From positions 1,550,001 to 1,614,000 of the forward strand of contig JARGSG010000004.1 in NCBI GenBank assembly GCA_030374805.1: a stretch of DNA of 64,000 nt, given 5' to 3'. The notes beneath the pieces were generated by a model, which worked only from the letters and a program-made list of their open reading frames with translations, did not search any database and had not been told where the DNA came from. Numbering within the stretch: position 1 is the stretch's first letter; every line of letters starts with the position of its first letter. Origin of the DNA: Gracilaria gracilis (lineage: Eukaryota; Rhodophyta; Florideophyceae; Gracilariales; Gracilariaceae). Below are positions 25,134-35,087 of the stretch, in pieces. Position numbers and translations under genes: made by a program.

Positions 25134-25526
25134 CTACTGGTGACCAGCGTTGCTTCCGGGAGCCGGCGTCGCAAGACCCCAACCCGCGGGAGCTTGAGTG
25201 CCCTCCGCAGGGACCTGTGTCGCGTCAGCGCCCGTATTCGGAACGCCCACAAGGGGGATGTCGTCGTCCACCACCTCGCCATCACCATGGTCCAAGGAGG
25301 GATCGACCCAGTCCGCTGGAGGCCCATAGTCGTTAGGGAACACGAACCCAGTCGGGTGTCCCATCGGCATAGCACGCGGGTTAGTAGCGAAATGGTTCAT
25401 GCCTGCTATAGGAGAGAAGGTTGGAGATGACGGTTGTTGCCGCGAAGTCGGAGAAGAGTGATGTCGTGTACCACGCGTTGGTTCAGGAAGCTGTGAAGGT
25501 ATTGCCGAAATTTCGGAGTCCGCCAT
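25134..25526 (-). CDS. Antisense frame of gypsy-2, unknown protein (short form)
   Basis: This 130-codon open frame is antisense to gypsy-2 between the chromodomain and the 3' LTR. Its ATG is about 80 bp from the LTR. It is rich in Pro, Ser and Thr at the N-terminus (LPEPTRGTRHHSSPTSRQQP) and acidic in the middle (NDYGPPADWVDPSL, GDGEVVDDD). No family is recognised. Its place and orientation match the 487-codon antisense frame of gypsy-1, and the spacing suggests that gypsy-2 has lost about 1.4 kb of the 3' end of this frame. Confidence 0.4.
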   Translation of the reverse strand: MADSEISAIPSQLPEPTRGTRHHSSPTSRQQPSSPTFSPIAGMNHFATNPRAMPMGHPTGFVFPNDYGPPADWVDPSLDHGDGEVVDDDIPLVGVPNTGADATQVPAEGTQAPAGWGLATPAPGSNAGHQ

Positions 25527-25591
25527 TCTGAGGAGCAGTATTTACGTACCGGTCGCCGGCGCCTTCCATCGGACCAAAGCGCGAACCCTTG

Positions 25592-25607
25592 GCTACGGAG
25601 GAGGAGA
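25592..25607 (+). promoter_or_regulatory. Polypurine tract of gypsy-2
   Basis: The purine-rich run GGAGGAGGAGA directly precedes the 3' LTR at 25608. This is the expected plus-strand primer for reverse transcription. Confidence 0.7.
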
Positions 25608-26604
25608 TGTGGAGCAATGGCTATCCGATGTCGGCACGATGAAGTTTCTCATAACGGAGCTCTACCCATTGGGCACTGACGTGTCAGACTATGAATATGG
25701 ACCCCGTTTCGGGTGGATTTGGAAATATTATTGGGACGTACCTTGTTAGGTGAATCTGGGATAGAACCTATGAAATAGGTGTACAGTAGGGCTTTGTGGC
25801 ATATTTGTCCAGATATTTGGCGTCACACCCGCTGGGTAGATACTTTGGCACCCTGACACTGGGTTGTCCACGTGTAGAGCCCTCGTGGGAGTGCGCAGCC
25901 CTAGATACAGTAGATAGCATATATGCTCGGGCGATCTCGCCCTGGAGCCACTAAGTAAAACTCACCTGAGTCGTATCTTCTTCTTGAAGTACGTGGTCTT
26001 CATCCCGAAGGCTGGGCCATGGTTGTTACTGCCTACGTAGGTTCATGACTCCTCTAAGGAGAGTAACCACGACTGGTCTCGGTACAATCACCCCACAGGG
26101 TCCCTAAGGAAGTTCTTTACTACCAGTTTCTGGCTCGTTTCGCTAATTGCCCCAGTATCAGGTCGTATTTGCTGTCGTTCACCGAGGTACCGGATCTTTG
26201 TTTAGTTCATCGTTTTCCTGGTGCAGGTCTCGCTTCCGCCTCTGTATAGAGTTATATTTGGACACACGTGTGTGTGTGTCTCGTTCCGCTATCGGCCTTG
26301 TCCCCGCCGTTGGCACGGGCCGTAGCTTCGCTCGTGTGGTTCTCCGTAGGAGCACTACACCGTCTTACGGCACCCTTCGCTCCACTTCTGGACTCGTTCT
26401 CTCGTGACCCGTCGTCGGTTATTCCTCTCTAGGCCCACCCTCTTCTTTACCTCTGCAGGTTATTCCAGTACCGTCTCCGGTTTACACCCGGCTGCCACGC
26501 GGCACGCGCACGGGCAGAAAGCTCTACTTCTGAGTTCGCCCTTTTGTGGGAGCAGGACTCGGACACCCTGGTGGACACGTACCCTCTTTGGGGTTTGCTC
26601 TACA
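25608..26604 (+). repeat. 3' LTR of gypsy-2
   Basis: It is 997 bp, the same length as the 5' copy, with about a dozen scattered substitutions and no indel seen. It is followed by the TSD CAGAC and then the hAT transposase sequence. Confidence 0.93.
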
Positions 26605-28598
26605 CAGACTGACGCTGATTACCTTCCACGCGACCTAAGTCGCTAAACAAACGTTCCGCAGAGGCTGAAGATGCTTGTCCGGACAACACAGCACGGGCAA
26701 CCATATTAAAAGGGACTGGACTTATCAGCCCATGCTTTTCGTTTGTAGATTTCCAAAATGCCAGTGTAGTGTACGTCTCTTGTCGTCCAAATGACTCCAA
26801 AGTAGATATCATATCATTGTGGAACAAACGGAAAACCACCTTCAGCTCTTGCTTCTTTGAGAACAAAGTGCTGTCTAATTCTACTGCTTCTCTTACAACT
26901 GCTCCCTGAACCAATGTCTTGTACACCTCCTTTTCGCTCTCGGTGGCATCTAAAAAGTCGAGCCCATATTCGTTTAAAATCGAGAATTGCGGCAATATGA
27001 AAGAGCAGTACTCGACGTGGCTTTCGAAATGGCTGTGGTGGAGCATTAATTAGCAACGTACCATCCAGATTCTCATTTGATTCAAACAGGGTAGACTCTT
27101 CCGGCCTCCAATTTGCGGCTGTGTCATGAACTGGTTTCCAAATATCACCCAAGCGCGCTTCAATTCTTTCTCCTAATTGCAACGCAAGCATTCGGGAGTG
27201 CTGTTTTTGCAAACGGCACAGTCGAGCAGTGTCAAGTTCTTTGTCTGCCCTGGCGCAGCTTGGCCGACAATATAAAGCCACAGAGCCTGACACACCATCC
27301 AGATCGTTGAGAGCCTCAGAGATATTGTTGTAGGTCTCATCATATGGTTCCATGTGACCGGCCATTATCTGAAGCGTTTCACAAAGCTCCCGCAACAAAC
27401 GGGGAGCTCTTGAGAGTGTTACTTTCTTGTCTGCTTCTAATTGACGGGATACGCGTCGGACTTCTCCGAGAACAAACACAAACTCAGCCATAGTGTTTTC
27501 TTGTTCGGTAGAAAGCTGCGGTAATGCTTCAGAGCCAATCTCTAACTCCTGCGCGACAGATTCAATTGTTCTGATGCGCGTGAGATATGTAAGCATGGCA
27601 CCAAGTCGTGAATGCCACCTTGTAGGAATGTTGTGTTTGAGCTTCTGTAATCGATCATCAGAGACCCCTTCCTCAAGTTGTTTTTGAAATAACAACTGTG
27701 AAGCTTTAGAGTGGTAATTAAACTAAGAAGTTACCTTGTTGACGTAGCTCAAGAACTTTTGCCATGGAGTTCCCTCTTCAAAAACGTCATTGACGGCGAG
27801 CGCGATTGTGTGCACAACGCAACGAACTGCTCCCACGTAGTTCGTTAGCAAATCTACCGCAAGAGCAGTGGCGGCTTCATTATCGCTTGTAGCGGTAGAA
27901 ACTTGAATCTGATCACTTCCAACCACAGGACTTTCATTCAAAATATTTTCCATGATAGCCTTAAGCTGCTCTGAGTTCTTGGATGCATCTCCAATGTTCA
28001 TTGTGGAAATTGGAAAGCTGCGCAACTTCCAATCATTATCAATAAAATGCCAAGTCATGCCAAGAATGGGTGCACCCAATGCTGCGCTCCAGCCATCGAC
28101 AGTAAGACTCCCAGTCTTTGCAGCACTAGATGAGTTTCTTAAAATCCGGCAAACCGACTTGTATGTATCGAAAAGTGCTTTGTCCAGCGCAGTTTTACTG
28201 GAGAAATGCATGCGACGGCCAAAAACATCCACCAGCCCTTGCAGAAGAGATGATCCAATTCTCGATATCGGAATCTCCGTAGCACATGCAAACATTACCG
28301 CACCAACTATGTGCACTACTTTGCGTTCGACATAACAATCGATGGCATTCTCACTACCCTTATTATTGTCTTCTTTTGCTGCTGCTTTTAAGTTCAATTG
28401 CCCTGATCGGTGATTACGATTCCACTGCATAGAAGCCCCAGATATAACAGACTGTATTGCACCGGGTGTAGCATTACTTTTGCTTAGAAGCAATAGCTTT
28501 CTACGCGTCTGCATATGTTTTGTAACGTAATGGTCTATAATGTTTGATGTAGAGAGACTTTTGTTGAGCGAGCCTTTAAAGCTGCCAGATATGGCACT
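26605..28598 (-). pseudogene. hAT transposase, N-terminal and main part
   Basis: The reading runs down from a partial BED-finger-like stretch (SAISGSFKGSL, 28598) through the hAT catalytic region. That region has TVDGWSAALGAP (first Asp), VRCVVHTIALAV (the C..H motif) and KHNIPTRWHSRLGAML, and ends in the dimerisation/hATC motif SSASAERLFSDLGRVEGNQ. A TAG at 27723-27725 interrupts it between KVTS and FNYHSKASQLLF in the same frame, and a frameshift falls near 26965. At 26605 the frame runs into the gypsy-2 LTR. The missing C-terminus lies at 15766-15925. The gene would encode roughly 700 residues if undamaged. Confidence 0.82.
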
Positions 28599-29284
28599 TA
28601 AACTGCGGGTGATTGTTTATAGTTGCTGCCAACGCAGCATGAGTGCTCCATATAGATGTTTTGGTGCTAAATCCCCTTCCATTCTTTTTCGACCTTCGAT
28701 GGCGTTGGAGCTCTTGCTGTCTGCGATTAGCGATTTTGCTTTGATTTCCGTGGGTAGCTGCTCGTCATCATCGGGAGTGGGATGGTTGTTCAACCTTGTT
28801 GTTGACATTTGGTGCAAAGAAGAAGAGTAGGAGGAGGCAATGGGGTATGGTGATGTTCTTCAAGGCGGTAAAGGGGCGTACGAAATGTTGGTATTGAGAT
28901 CCATGTCGCTGTGTGATGATCACACTGTGGTCTGCACAAAGTTGTCTAACATATTTTGTTGAAAATTCGAATGTTTACAAGGGTTTTGTTTTCACTGACT
29001 ACACTGACTGAATGTTCAGTGATAGTGTCAGTTAGTCAGTCATTAGTCACGCTTTTCTGGCACTAGTCAGTCAGTCACAAGTACGGGCCTGCTACTTTTC
29101 TTTCGCATTGCAGAGAGCAAAGCTGATTTCGCTTTCTTTAGGTGGTTCATTGCGTCACTGACGTTGCATACGCATACGCACCCATCCCACCCTCCCCACC
29201 GGCACCCCCCCCACCGGGTGTGCCACGTGCTGAGGGGTTGCACTAATTAGAGGATGGCAATACTCAAAATGGCACTATTGCGTG

Positions 29285-29619
29285 ACCCCCCCCCTGTACT
29301 CCCATTTGTTCTCATAACATTAGTAATGAATGATCCGGTTATCTTTCGCTTTTTGAGAAAGCAATCCATCTTCCCGCAGACTCCTGGGAGTTTGAAATCG
29401 TTATCCTGATTGGTTGCATCAACCGTTTTTAACAATTGGCAGATGTAAAATGCTGCAGCACAGCACGAAGCGAGCATTGGTTGATCATGATGACAAAAAA
29501 CGATCGCGTAAGTCCTGAATCTTTGGTTTCTCCGTGGTAGAAATACCATGATTATAAGAAGGTACAAGTAAGGGATGCACGTGCATTTCCTCAATCTTGC
29601 TCCTCCCAAGCTCACCCCT
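29285..29619. other. No recognisable gene; C-rich tract at 29287-29296
   Basis: This is sequence outside the nested elements with a homopolymer C run. The long minus-strand frame crossing it (29247-30443) is the antisense shadow of the Pro-rich gene at 29797. Nothing else is supported. Confidence 0.4.
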
Positions 29620-29631
29620 TCTCCATAAAAC
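29620..29631 (+). promoter_or_regulatory. TATA-like element upstream of the Pro/Ala-rich gene
   Basis: TCTCCATAAAAC lies 166 bp before the ATG at 29797. The same 12 bases occur upstream of the Gly-rich gene at 48764-49240, which supports a shared core promoter element. Confidence 0.45.
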
Positions 29632-29796
29632 CGCGTCCGCGCCGCCAAGCTCCTTTGAGCACCCGTATCCAGCTTCGTACTAAACTCGGTGCAGACACAA
29701 ACCGCAGACGCAGAGTGTACGAGCTCCCTCCCCCTCTCCGGCTGTGCAATCGCGACCTCCCTCCCCCACTGCGCGGCGAGCTGGTGAGCGACCACA

Positions 29797-30399
29797 ATGA
29801 AGCGCACGCTGCTGCTGCTGCTGCTGGCCGTACTGCTGGGCCTGACGTACGGCTCGCCCGTCGCGCGCCAAACGACGGCGGGGGAGCTGATTGAAGAGCT
29901 GCCGCCCGAGATCCTGGGCATGCACATCAGCGACACGAACATGACTGTGCTCGAGCTGCTGCTGTTGGTCTTCAACGCCACCATGCCCGCGCCCACGGCG
30001 GACGGCGCGCTGCCGCCACCGTCGCCGGAGCTGGCGGACATGAGCGCTGTGGCTGCTCCCGCTGCGTTGAGCGCGGCTAGTGCGCCTGTGGCGCCCACCG
30101 CCGTGAGTGCTGCGCCGGCGCCTGCGCCGCCGCCGCCACCTGCGCCTGCGCCTGCGCCGCCGCCGCCGCCGCCTGCGCCTCCAATGCCGCCACCACCACC
30201 GCCTCCTCCGCCGGCGGCAGTGCCTACGCCGGTCGTGGTGAGCAGCACCACGACTACAACTATGGAATCTCCGGAAGGCGGGACCCTCACGACTACGAGC
30301 GGGACGATCAGCGCGTCCGAGGGACCGGGCGGCTCGTTTTCGTTATCCGGCTCGTTTGGCACCACTACGGTGGAAGGGCCGGGCGTGTTCATCGTATGA
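29797..30399 (+). CDS. Secreted Pro/Ala-rich protein, unknown function
   Basis: This 200-residue protein starts with a clear signal peptide (MKRTLLLLLLAVLLGLTYGS). A short unique region follows (residues 25-65) with two N-glycosylation-type sites (NMT, NAT). Residues about 70-145 are a Pro/Ala low-complexity stretch with PPPP runs, then Ser/Thr runs. The C-terminus is Gly/Ser/Thr-rich (GGSFSLSGSFGTTTVEGPG). No catalytic motif is present. The composition suggests a structural extracellular-matrix or cuticle protein, by inference from composition only. It lies upstream of a Gly-rich gene of similar layout (32960). The antisense strand is also open because of codon bias and was not called. Confidence 0.72.
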   Translation: MKRTLLLLLLAVLLGLTYGSPVARQTTAGELIEELPPEILGMHISDTNMTVLELLLLVFNATMPAPTADGALPPPSPELADMSAVAAPAALSAASAPVAPTAVSAAPAPAPPPPPAPAPAPPPPPPAPPMPPPPPPPPPAAVPTPVVVSSTTTTTMESPEGGTLTTTSGTISASEGPGGSFSLSGSFGTTTVEGPGVFIV

Positions 30400-32811
30400 C
30401 GTATACCAGTGAGATCTATTAGTAGCCGTTGGTGGCGGACCAAGTGCAGGCTACCTCATTCCTTCTGATTAAAGTTTGGAGGGCAAATGTCACACAGGTG
30501 TTTTGTTACAACATATTATGTACCCCATTACATTTTTTCGCGGTTTAAAGCATGCTGTATGACGGAATTTTTTAAATATTGGGTATAGCGAAACTCATAT
30601 GTGCGTGCCTCTATATCACGATGGCATACAGTGGCCAACCAGCGTTCGATAAGAGCGATATGCCAAACCGAGTGCAGACATCGTGTCACTCGACGCCATT
30701 AGTTAACTATCGCATGGCTACTACAAAAAGTGTGGGCTTTCTGAGGGCAAATATTGATATTTGCCTATAACCTTGTAACCATTATAGTAACCAGAGTTAG
30801 CCATAGGCCATGCGATAACCCTTACTTAAGTGAACTCATACGTAAGGCTCTATAGTTCGGCATGTGCGGATTTTGGTGCCGATTTACCAAAGGGGTTAAG
30901 AGCGCTAGTGCGTGCTGGCACGCGATGTGAGAACGGAGGCGAGCTTTGCAGCGGCCGGCGAGCCAGGCGCGCGTCTTTAAAAAGCAATTTACAGTGGGCT
31001 GTATTCGTACGCTAATCTCTTCGACATGGTTTTGCTGACGCGTCTTTATGCATATTGAGTTGGTATGTAGTATTGGCAAGGATAGTGCAAGCAAATTCGG
31101 GCCGTATCGGTGATGGTAGTACACGTACTGATACGTGTAACCATGTTAACCTCTATCGCCCAAGCTACACGTAATGGCTATGTAAAGGATTCCTTGGTAG
31201 TGCTAAAGTTACATCCTTGTCACTTGGACAAGGCTTGAGAGCGCTCGAGATCATTTTCAGATGGACAAGTTCACTTTGAAAAACTTGCTGATCTTCCGGT
31301 GGGAATGCCAGCTGTTTTGAGCCCATCATGCGGTGCGGTACGTCATGCTCGGCTGGACAAGTTGTCTTGTGCTCAACGTGATCTGGCGAAACAAGTGATA
31401 TGACAGCCATGCGTGAAAACGCATGTGCCTGCGACCAAGGTTACATCTTCTTCAAGTTCAAAATTTGAATCAACCGTAGCTCTACACGGTGACTTAGGTA
31501 ACACTTGTAATGTGAATCGCGCTCAACGGCAAAAGTTGGGGAGTGCTGGCCTTTAAGGTCTTTTGCCAACGGAGAGGAAGGATGATGACCAGGCGTGAGA
31601 ACACGCTCAAGGTGTAAACAGTCTGCGCCATGTACGCTGCCGTTACAGCTTGCGTAGCTTGAGCACAGATTCCACAGCTGCTCTCATCGGCCCTCAGAAC
31701 AACGGGTTGACGTTTGCTTTAGCTGCGTTTCCTTATCTCTGGTATCAGTGCCAGTAGCAGAATGGAGCTGTATATGAAATGGAGATGACAACTGCCGCGC
31801 ATCTAAGAAAGAAAGGGATAGATACAGAGAGGAGATGCGAGCAAAAAGCTTACATACCAGTGTTCCCAAGAGGGAGTGCGGTTAAGGCGTTGGGCATCGC
31901 GTCGATCAAGACTGTTGCCTTGCAACAGAGAAGAGGTGGTTGATATTAATCGGTACTATTGATAAAAGTACACTGTGAATCTGCTGCTTGGCACGCCAAA
32001 GCGCAAGTAGTATTGATACGCCGCTCATCGATTCGAAGCGAGTGTGTGTGTTTATAGATTAAAGAGGCGGCGAACAGCGACAAACAGCGCTTGTCAGCGG
32101 ATAAAACTTTTGCGTTAGCTTACATGCAACTGATGTGGTGTGCGCGCAAGTACCGTTTAAAGCCAATTGATAAGCTTGCGTGAGGACGCCATCTCCAAAG
32201 CGATGCACAGCTGCTGGAAGCTTGGCATCGTTTCGAAACTGGGCCGACGGAAACCCCTGGATAGCGTTAACTCTACGCTGGCATACGCTACGAAGGTATC
32301 TTTGGCAGCCAAGTATAAGCACGGATCGATTGAGGAGAAAGGCATGAGACGCACTCGACGCCTCCAACAAGCGATCATGTCATGGCATTGAAAGCCATGA
32401 CATGCCTCTCAAGTGAAGTGACGGCGGTCGGAAACCGCCGTCCACTCCCCTTGGGACAAGCCGCTCGTAAGGTGAACGCTATCCTAGCGCAGCCACCACG
32501 CGACGCCAGCCGCGCGATGAAGATTAACGCACAGCCGCTACGTATCGCGCTGACGCCTGACGTGCAGTTACGGGCGTGAACGCGCGCAGAGCGGCGCTTC
32601 ACGCGTGTCCTTACAGCAGCGAGGCGCTGCATACAGCCGCGTCGTGCTCAAGTTGCGTCGCCGCGCGCACGACGCGTCGCGCCGCGTCGCGGAACTTTCG
32701 GCACCACGCGCGCGTTTGGCGCGGACGGCGCGCCTCATACACGCCGCGTATTGGAGTCTATTCCGCGCCGCTCCGGGCACGCCGTTTGCGCGCAGCATCT
32801 GTCGAACGGCG
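30400..32811. other. Intergenic, no gene seen
   Basis: Frames are short and lack motifs. An 11-bp hairpin lies at 32376-32404 (CATGTCATGGC / GCCATGACATG). From about 32400 the sequence is rich in CpG, and part of it (GTCCTTACAGC.GCG) resembles 34270-34300, suggesting a small duplication. Confidence 0.4.
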
Positions 32812-32819
32812 TATATAAA
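32812..32819 (+). promoter_or_regulatory. TATA box of the Gly/Ala-rich secreted protein
   Basis: TATATAAA sits about 140 bp before ATG 32960 in otherwise CpG-rich DNA. Confidence 0.6.
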
Positions 32820-32959
32820 GCTGCGCAGCAGCCGTCGGAATTCCCTCCCCTGCCCTGTCCACGCCTCTGTCTCGCAGATCGACACTTCTGACGTGGTCGT
32901 TTCCCTGCTTTCCCTTCCCTTCCTACCCCCCAACACTGCAAAGTGAAGTTGCAATCTCG

Positions 32960-33973
32960 ATGAAGTTCGCTCTCGTTCTTCTTGCCGCGCTCGCGGCCGC
33001 CACCAGCGCTGCGCCCGCCGTGCGCACCGGCTACTACAGCGGCGGCGGCGGCGGCGGCGGCGTCATCGGCCCAGTGATCTTAGGCGGCGCGGGCGGCGGC
33101 CCAGGCGGCGCTGGCGGCGGCGCCGTCGCGCTGGGCGCCAACGTGGTGGGCGGCATCGGCGGACCCGCCGTCGTCGGCGGCGGCGGCGGCGGAACTGGCG
33201 GCGGCACCGGCGGCGCCATCGGCCTCGGCGGCGTGCTTGGCGGAGCCGGCGGCGGCGGCGGCGGTGGCACTGGCGGCGCCATCGGCATCGGCGGCGTGCT
33301 TGGCGGCGCTGGTGGTGGCGCCGGCGGCGGTGCGGGCGGCGCGATCGATCTCACCTTTTTGCCCGGCTTTCCGTTCGTCCCCGCGCCCGCTCCTCCTGCG
33401 CCGGCCCCCGCCCCTCCTGCGCCCGCGCCGGCCCCTCCTGCGCCAGCCCCCGCCCCTCCTGCGCCCGTGCCGGTTCCGCCGCGTCGCAAGTCGAAGAAGC
33501 GCTTCGTGCGGCCGCCAGCTCCTGCACCGGCTCCCGCACCAGCTCCGGCCCCCGCACCAGCTCCGGCCCCCGCACCAGCTCCGGCCCCCGCACCAGCTCC
33601 GGCTCCCGCACCAGCCCCCGCACCGGCTCCAGCTCCGGCGCCGGCCCCCGCACCGGCTCCAGCTCCGGCGCCGGCCGCCCCCGTGATCACAGTGACTGAC
33701 TCGGCGGCCGCGACGGCCGTCGGCGCCGGTGGCGCGGGCGGCGCCGGAGGCGCCGGCACCGGCACGGGCGTGGTGGCCATGGCAGGCATCGGAGGCGCTG
33801 GCGACGCGTCGCCGGGAGTGGTAATGGGCGCCATCGGCTCCGGCGGCTCTGGGAACGCGGCCGCCAGTGGCGGCGGCACGGCAGCCAACATCGGCACGTT
33901 CATGAACGCTGGTTTGGGCGCAGTTGGCGCGCCGGGCGGGATTGGCAGCGGCGTTGCGACGGCCACCGCTTAG
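32960..33973 (+). CDS. Secreted Gly- and Ala-Pro-rich protein with conserved C-terminal domain
   Basis: 337 residues. Signal peptide at residues 1-18 (MKFALVLLAALAAATSAA). Residues about 25-130 are Gly-rich (GG, GGA and GGV units). A short hydrophobic stretch (LTFLPGFPFVPAP) leads into PAPAPP repeats, a basic cluster RRKSKKR near residue 177 (a possible processing site), and a long (AP)n array at about 185-238. The last 95 residues align along their length with the C-terminus of the protein at 48764-49240 (GAIGSGGSGN against GSIGSGASGN; GVATATA against GIATATSTA). It is probably an extracellular structural protein. No enzymatic motif is present. Fibroin- or elastin-like mechanics are conceivable. 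Confidence 0.82.
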   Translation: MKFALVLLAALAAATSAAPAVRTGYYSGGGGGGGVIGPVILGGAGGGPGGAGGGAVALGANVVGGIGGPAVVGGGGGGTGGGTGGAIGLGGVLGGAGGGGGGGTGGAIGIGGVLGGAGGGAGGGAGGAIDLTFLPGFPFVPAPAPPAPAPAPPAPAPAPPAPAPAPPAPVPVPPRRKSKKRFVRPPAPAPAPAPAPAPAPAPAPAPAPAPAPAPAPAPAPAPAPAPAPAPAPAPAPAPAAPVITVTDSAAATAVGAGGAGGAGGAGTGTGVVAMAGIGGAGDASPGVVMGAIGSGGSGNAAASGGGTAANIGTFMNAGLGAVGAPGGIGSGVATATA

Positions 33974-35087
33974 ATTGTGGCGCATGCTGTACTGCTTGTC
34001 GAGGAAAGTTGTTGAGGTGATGGTGTGAGGTTTCTTTTTACATTGTGTGAAAACTTGTTCAATGCGCCCGTGTACAAGGAGAGCAATTGTCGACAGTGCG
34101 AGGCTTGTTAGCATATGTAAGTTAACTATCGTTCTCACGAGTGTGATCAATATGACGTGAACGAGATAATATACTGTCGGTACTTTACTGTGACGTAAAG
34201 TTTACGATGCGCTGCCAATGCGCCCAGAGCGAAGTTTGGGAATGGGATCAATATTGTTTTACAGTGGCGCGCTCTCCCACCTGTCCTTACAGCGGCGTCG
34301 TGCGGCTACACGTACAAAATGTACGCCCAACGCGCGCCCCATCGCCTGTGCTGTCAGGCCTGATGAGGAATGCGCCATGGCGTATCTAAGCTTTAGATTC
34401 TAAAGGCGCTCAGCTTGAAGCCACACAGCAACAGCGAGGGCTCCCAGCATTTGTCGTGCCGCACGGGGGAGCTGGCGTCGGTGGCGTTGGCGCCAACTGC
34501 ATGGGTGCCTTCGCGGGCGTGATTTGCTCGGAGGGCGGTGCGGCGGCTGGTGACGGCGACGCGGTCAATCGTGGTTCGCTTGCTAGGGGGTCGCCTCTGG
34601 CGCGGTTGGGGGGCAGGGTGGTTTGGGTAGTCGAGGTTGTTCATGGAGATGTCGGATGGTAAGATACTTTACCTCATCGCCGTCGCTATCAAAGTGAGCG
34701 GCGGGTCGCGGACGGAGAGCATCGATCATGTGTGACGTTGTCTGGTTGCGCATGACATGACATTACATTGTTAGCCTCGGCTACTCTCCCCGCTCCGCTG
34801 CGAAGTTTGTCGCGCTTTACAGCGCTCCGTTCCAGATCCGATCTGGTTGCGTACACATTACAGCATGATGTCACACTATCACACGTATTACTGTTGTATG
34901 ATTACTGTTGTATGGCCCTACAGTCCACCTATCACACCCAGTTTGGCGCCAAAACGCAGTTCAACTTCTAGTTTAATTAATTAATTGCTTAAAACGTGCA
35001 TCAATTCGAGAGAGATTGCGACTGGAACACCTTCTCCCAAGCTTGGAAGAGAAGCTGTGTGACGTAGAGCTACAACGGGACCAACTT
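33974..35087. other. Intergenic, no gene seen
   Basis: Only short frames are present. It contains TTAATTAATTAATT near 34973 and CpG-rich patches. The + frame 35016-35825 at its edge is the antisense shadow of the GMC gene. Confidence 0.4.

Larger units (their letters stand above)
15926..26604 (+). mobile_element. Young Ty3/gypsy chromovirus (gypsy-2)
   Basis: This 10.7-kb element has two 997-bp LTRs (TGT..ACA), a perfect 5-bp TSD CAGAC (15921-15925 and 26605-26609), a primer-binding site, a polypurine tract, gag, pol (protease, RT, RNase H, integrase with a GPY/F module) and a detached chromodomain. By eye the LTRs differ at about a dozen sites (about 1.3%), so insertion is recent. Coding damage is light: stops at 19010 and 21631, a broken zinc knuckle and a disrupted 3' part of pol. 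It is likely non-autonomous now, but close to an active ancestor. Confidence 0.93.
15493..29091 (-). mobile_element. hAT DNA transposon (2.9 kb) interrupted by gypsy-2
   Basis: The left end CAGGGCCGTATTTGTGACTG (15493) and the right end (29072-29091; reverse complement CAGGCCCGTACTTGTGACTG) are 20-bp TIRs with two mismatches. The flanks are CTACTTTC (15485-15492) and CTACTTTT (29092-29099), an 8-bp TSD with one change, as expected for hAT. Many AGTCA/GTCAGT units lie just inside both ends and are probable transposase-binding subterminal repeats. Subtracting gypsy-2 and its duplicated 5 bp leaves about 2.9 kb. The transposase is read on the minus strand. Confidence 0.88.
15348..29284. mobile_element. 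Outer element with 15-bp inverted ends enclosing the hAT/gypsy nest
   Basis: CACGCAATAGTGCCA at 15348-15362 recurs as its exact reverse complement at 29270-29284. Without the hAT, the enclosed sequence would be only about 330 bp, a MITE-sized element. Just inside each end lies a similar sequence, GCACTAATTAGA..TGGCAAT, in direct orientation. No target-site duplication is obvious, so the boundary may be off by a few bases. Confidence 0.4.

Noticed and set aside
29247..30443. 398-codon minus-strand frame opposite the Pro/Ala-rich gene.
   Set aside because: It arises from GC-rich codon bias. The + strand has a signal peptide and promoter and the minus product has no domain.
33034..34150. Long minus-strand frames opposite the Gly/Ala-Pro-rich gene.
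   Set aside because: They are mirror images of repeats (GGC/GCC) and lack a start context or signal peptide.
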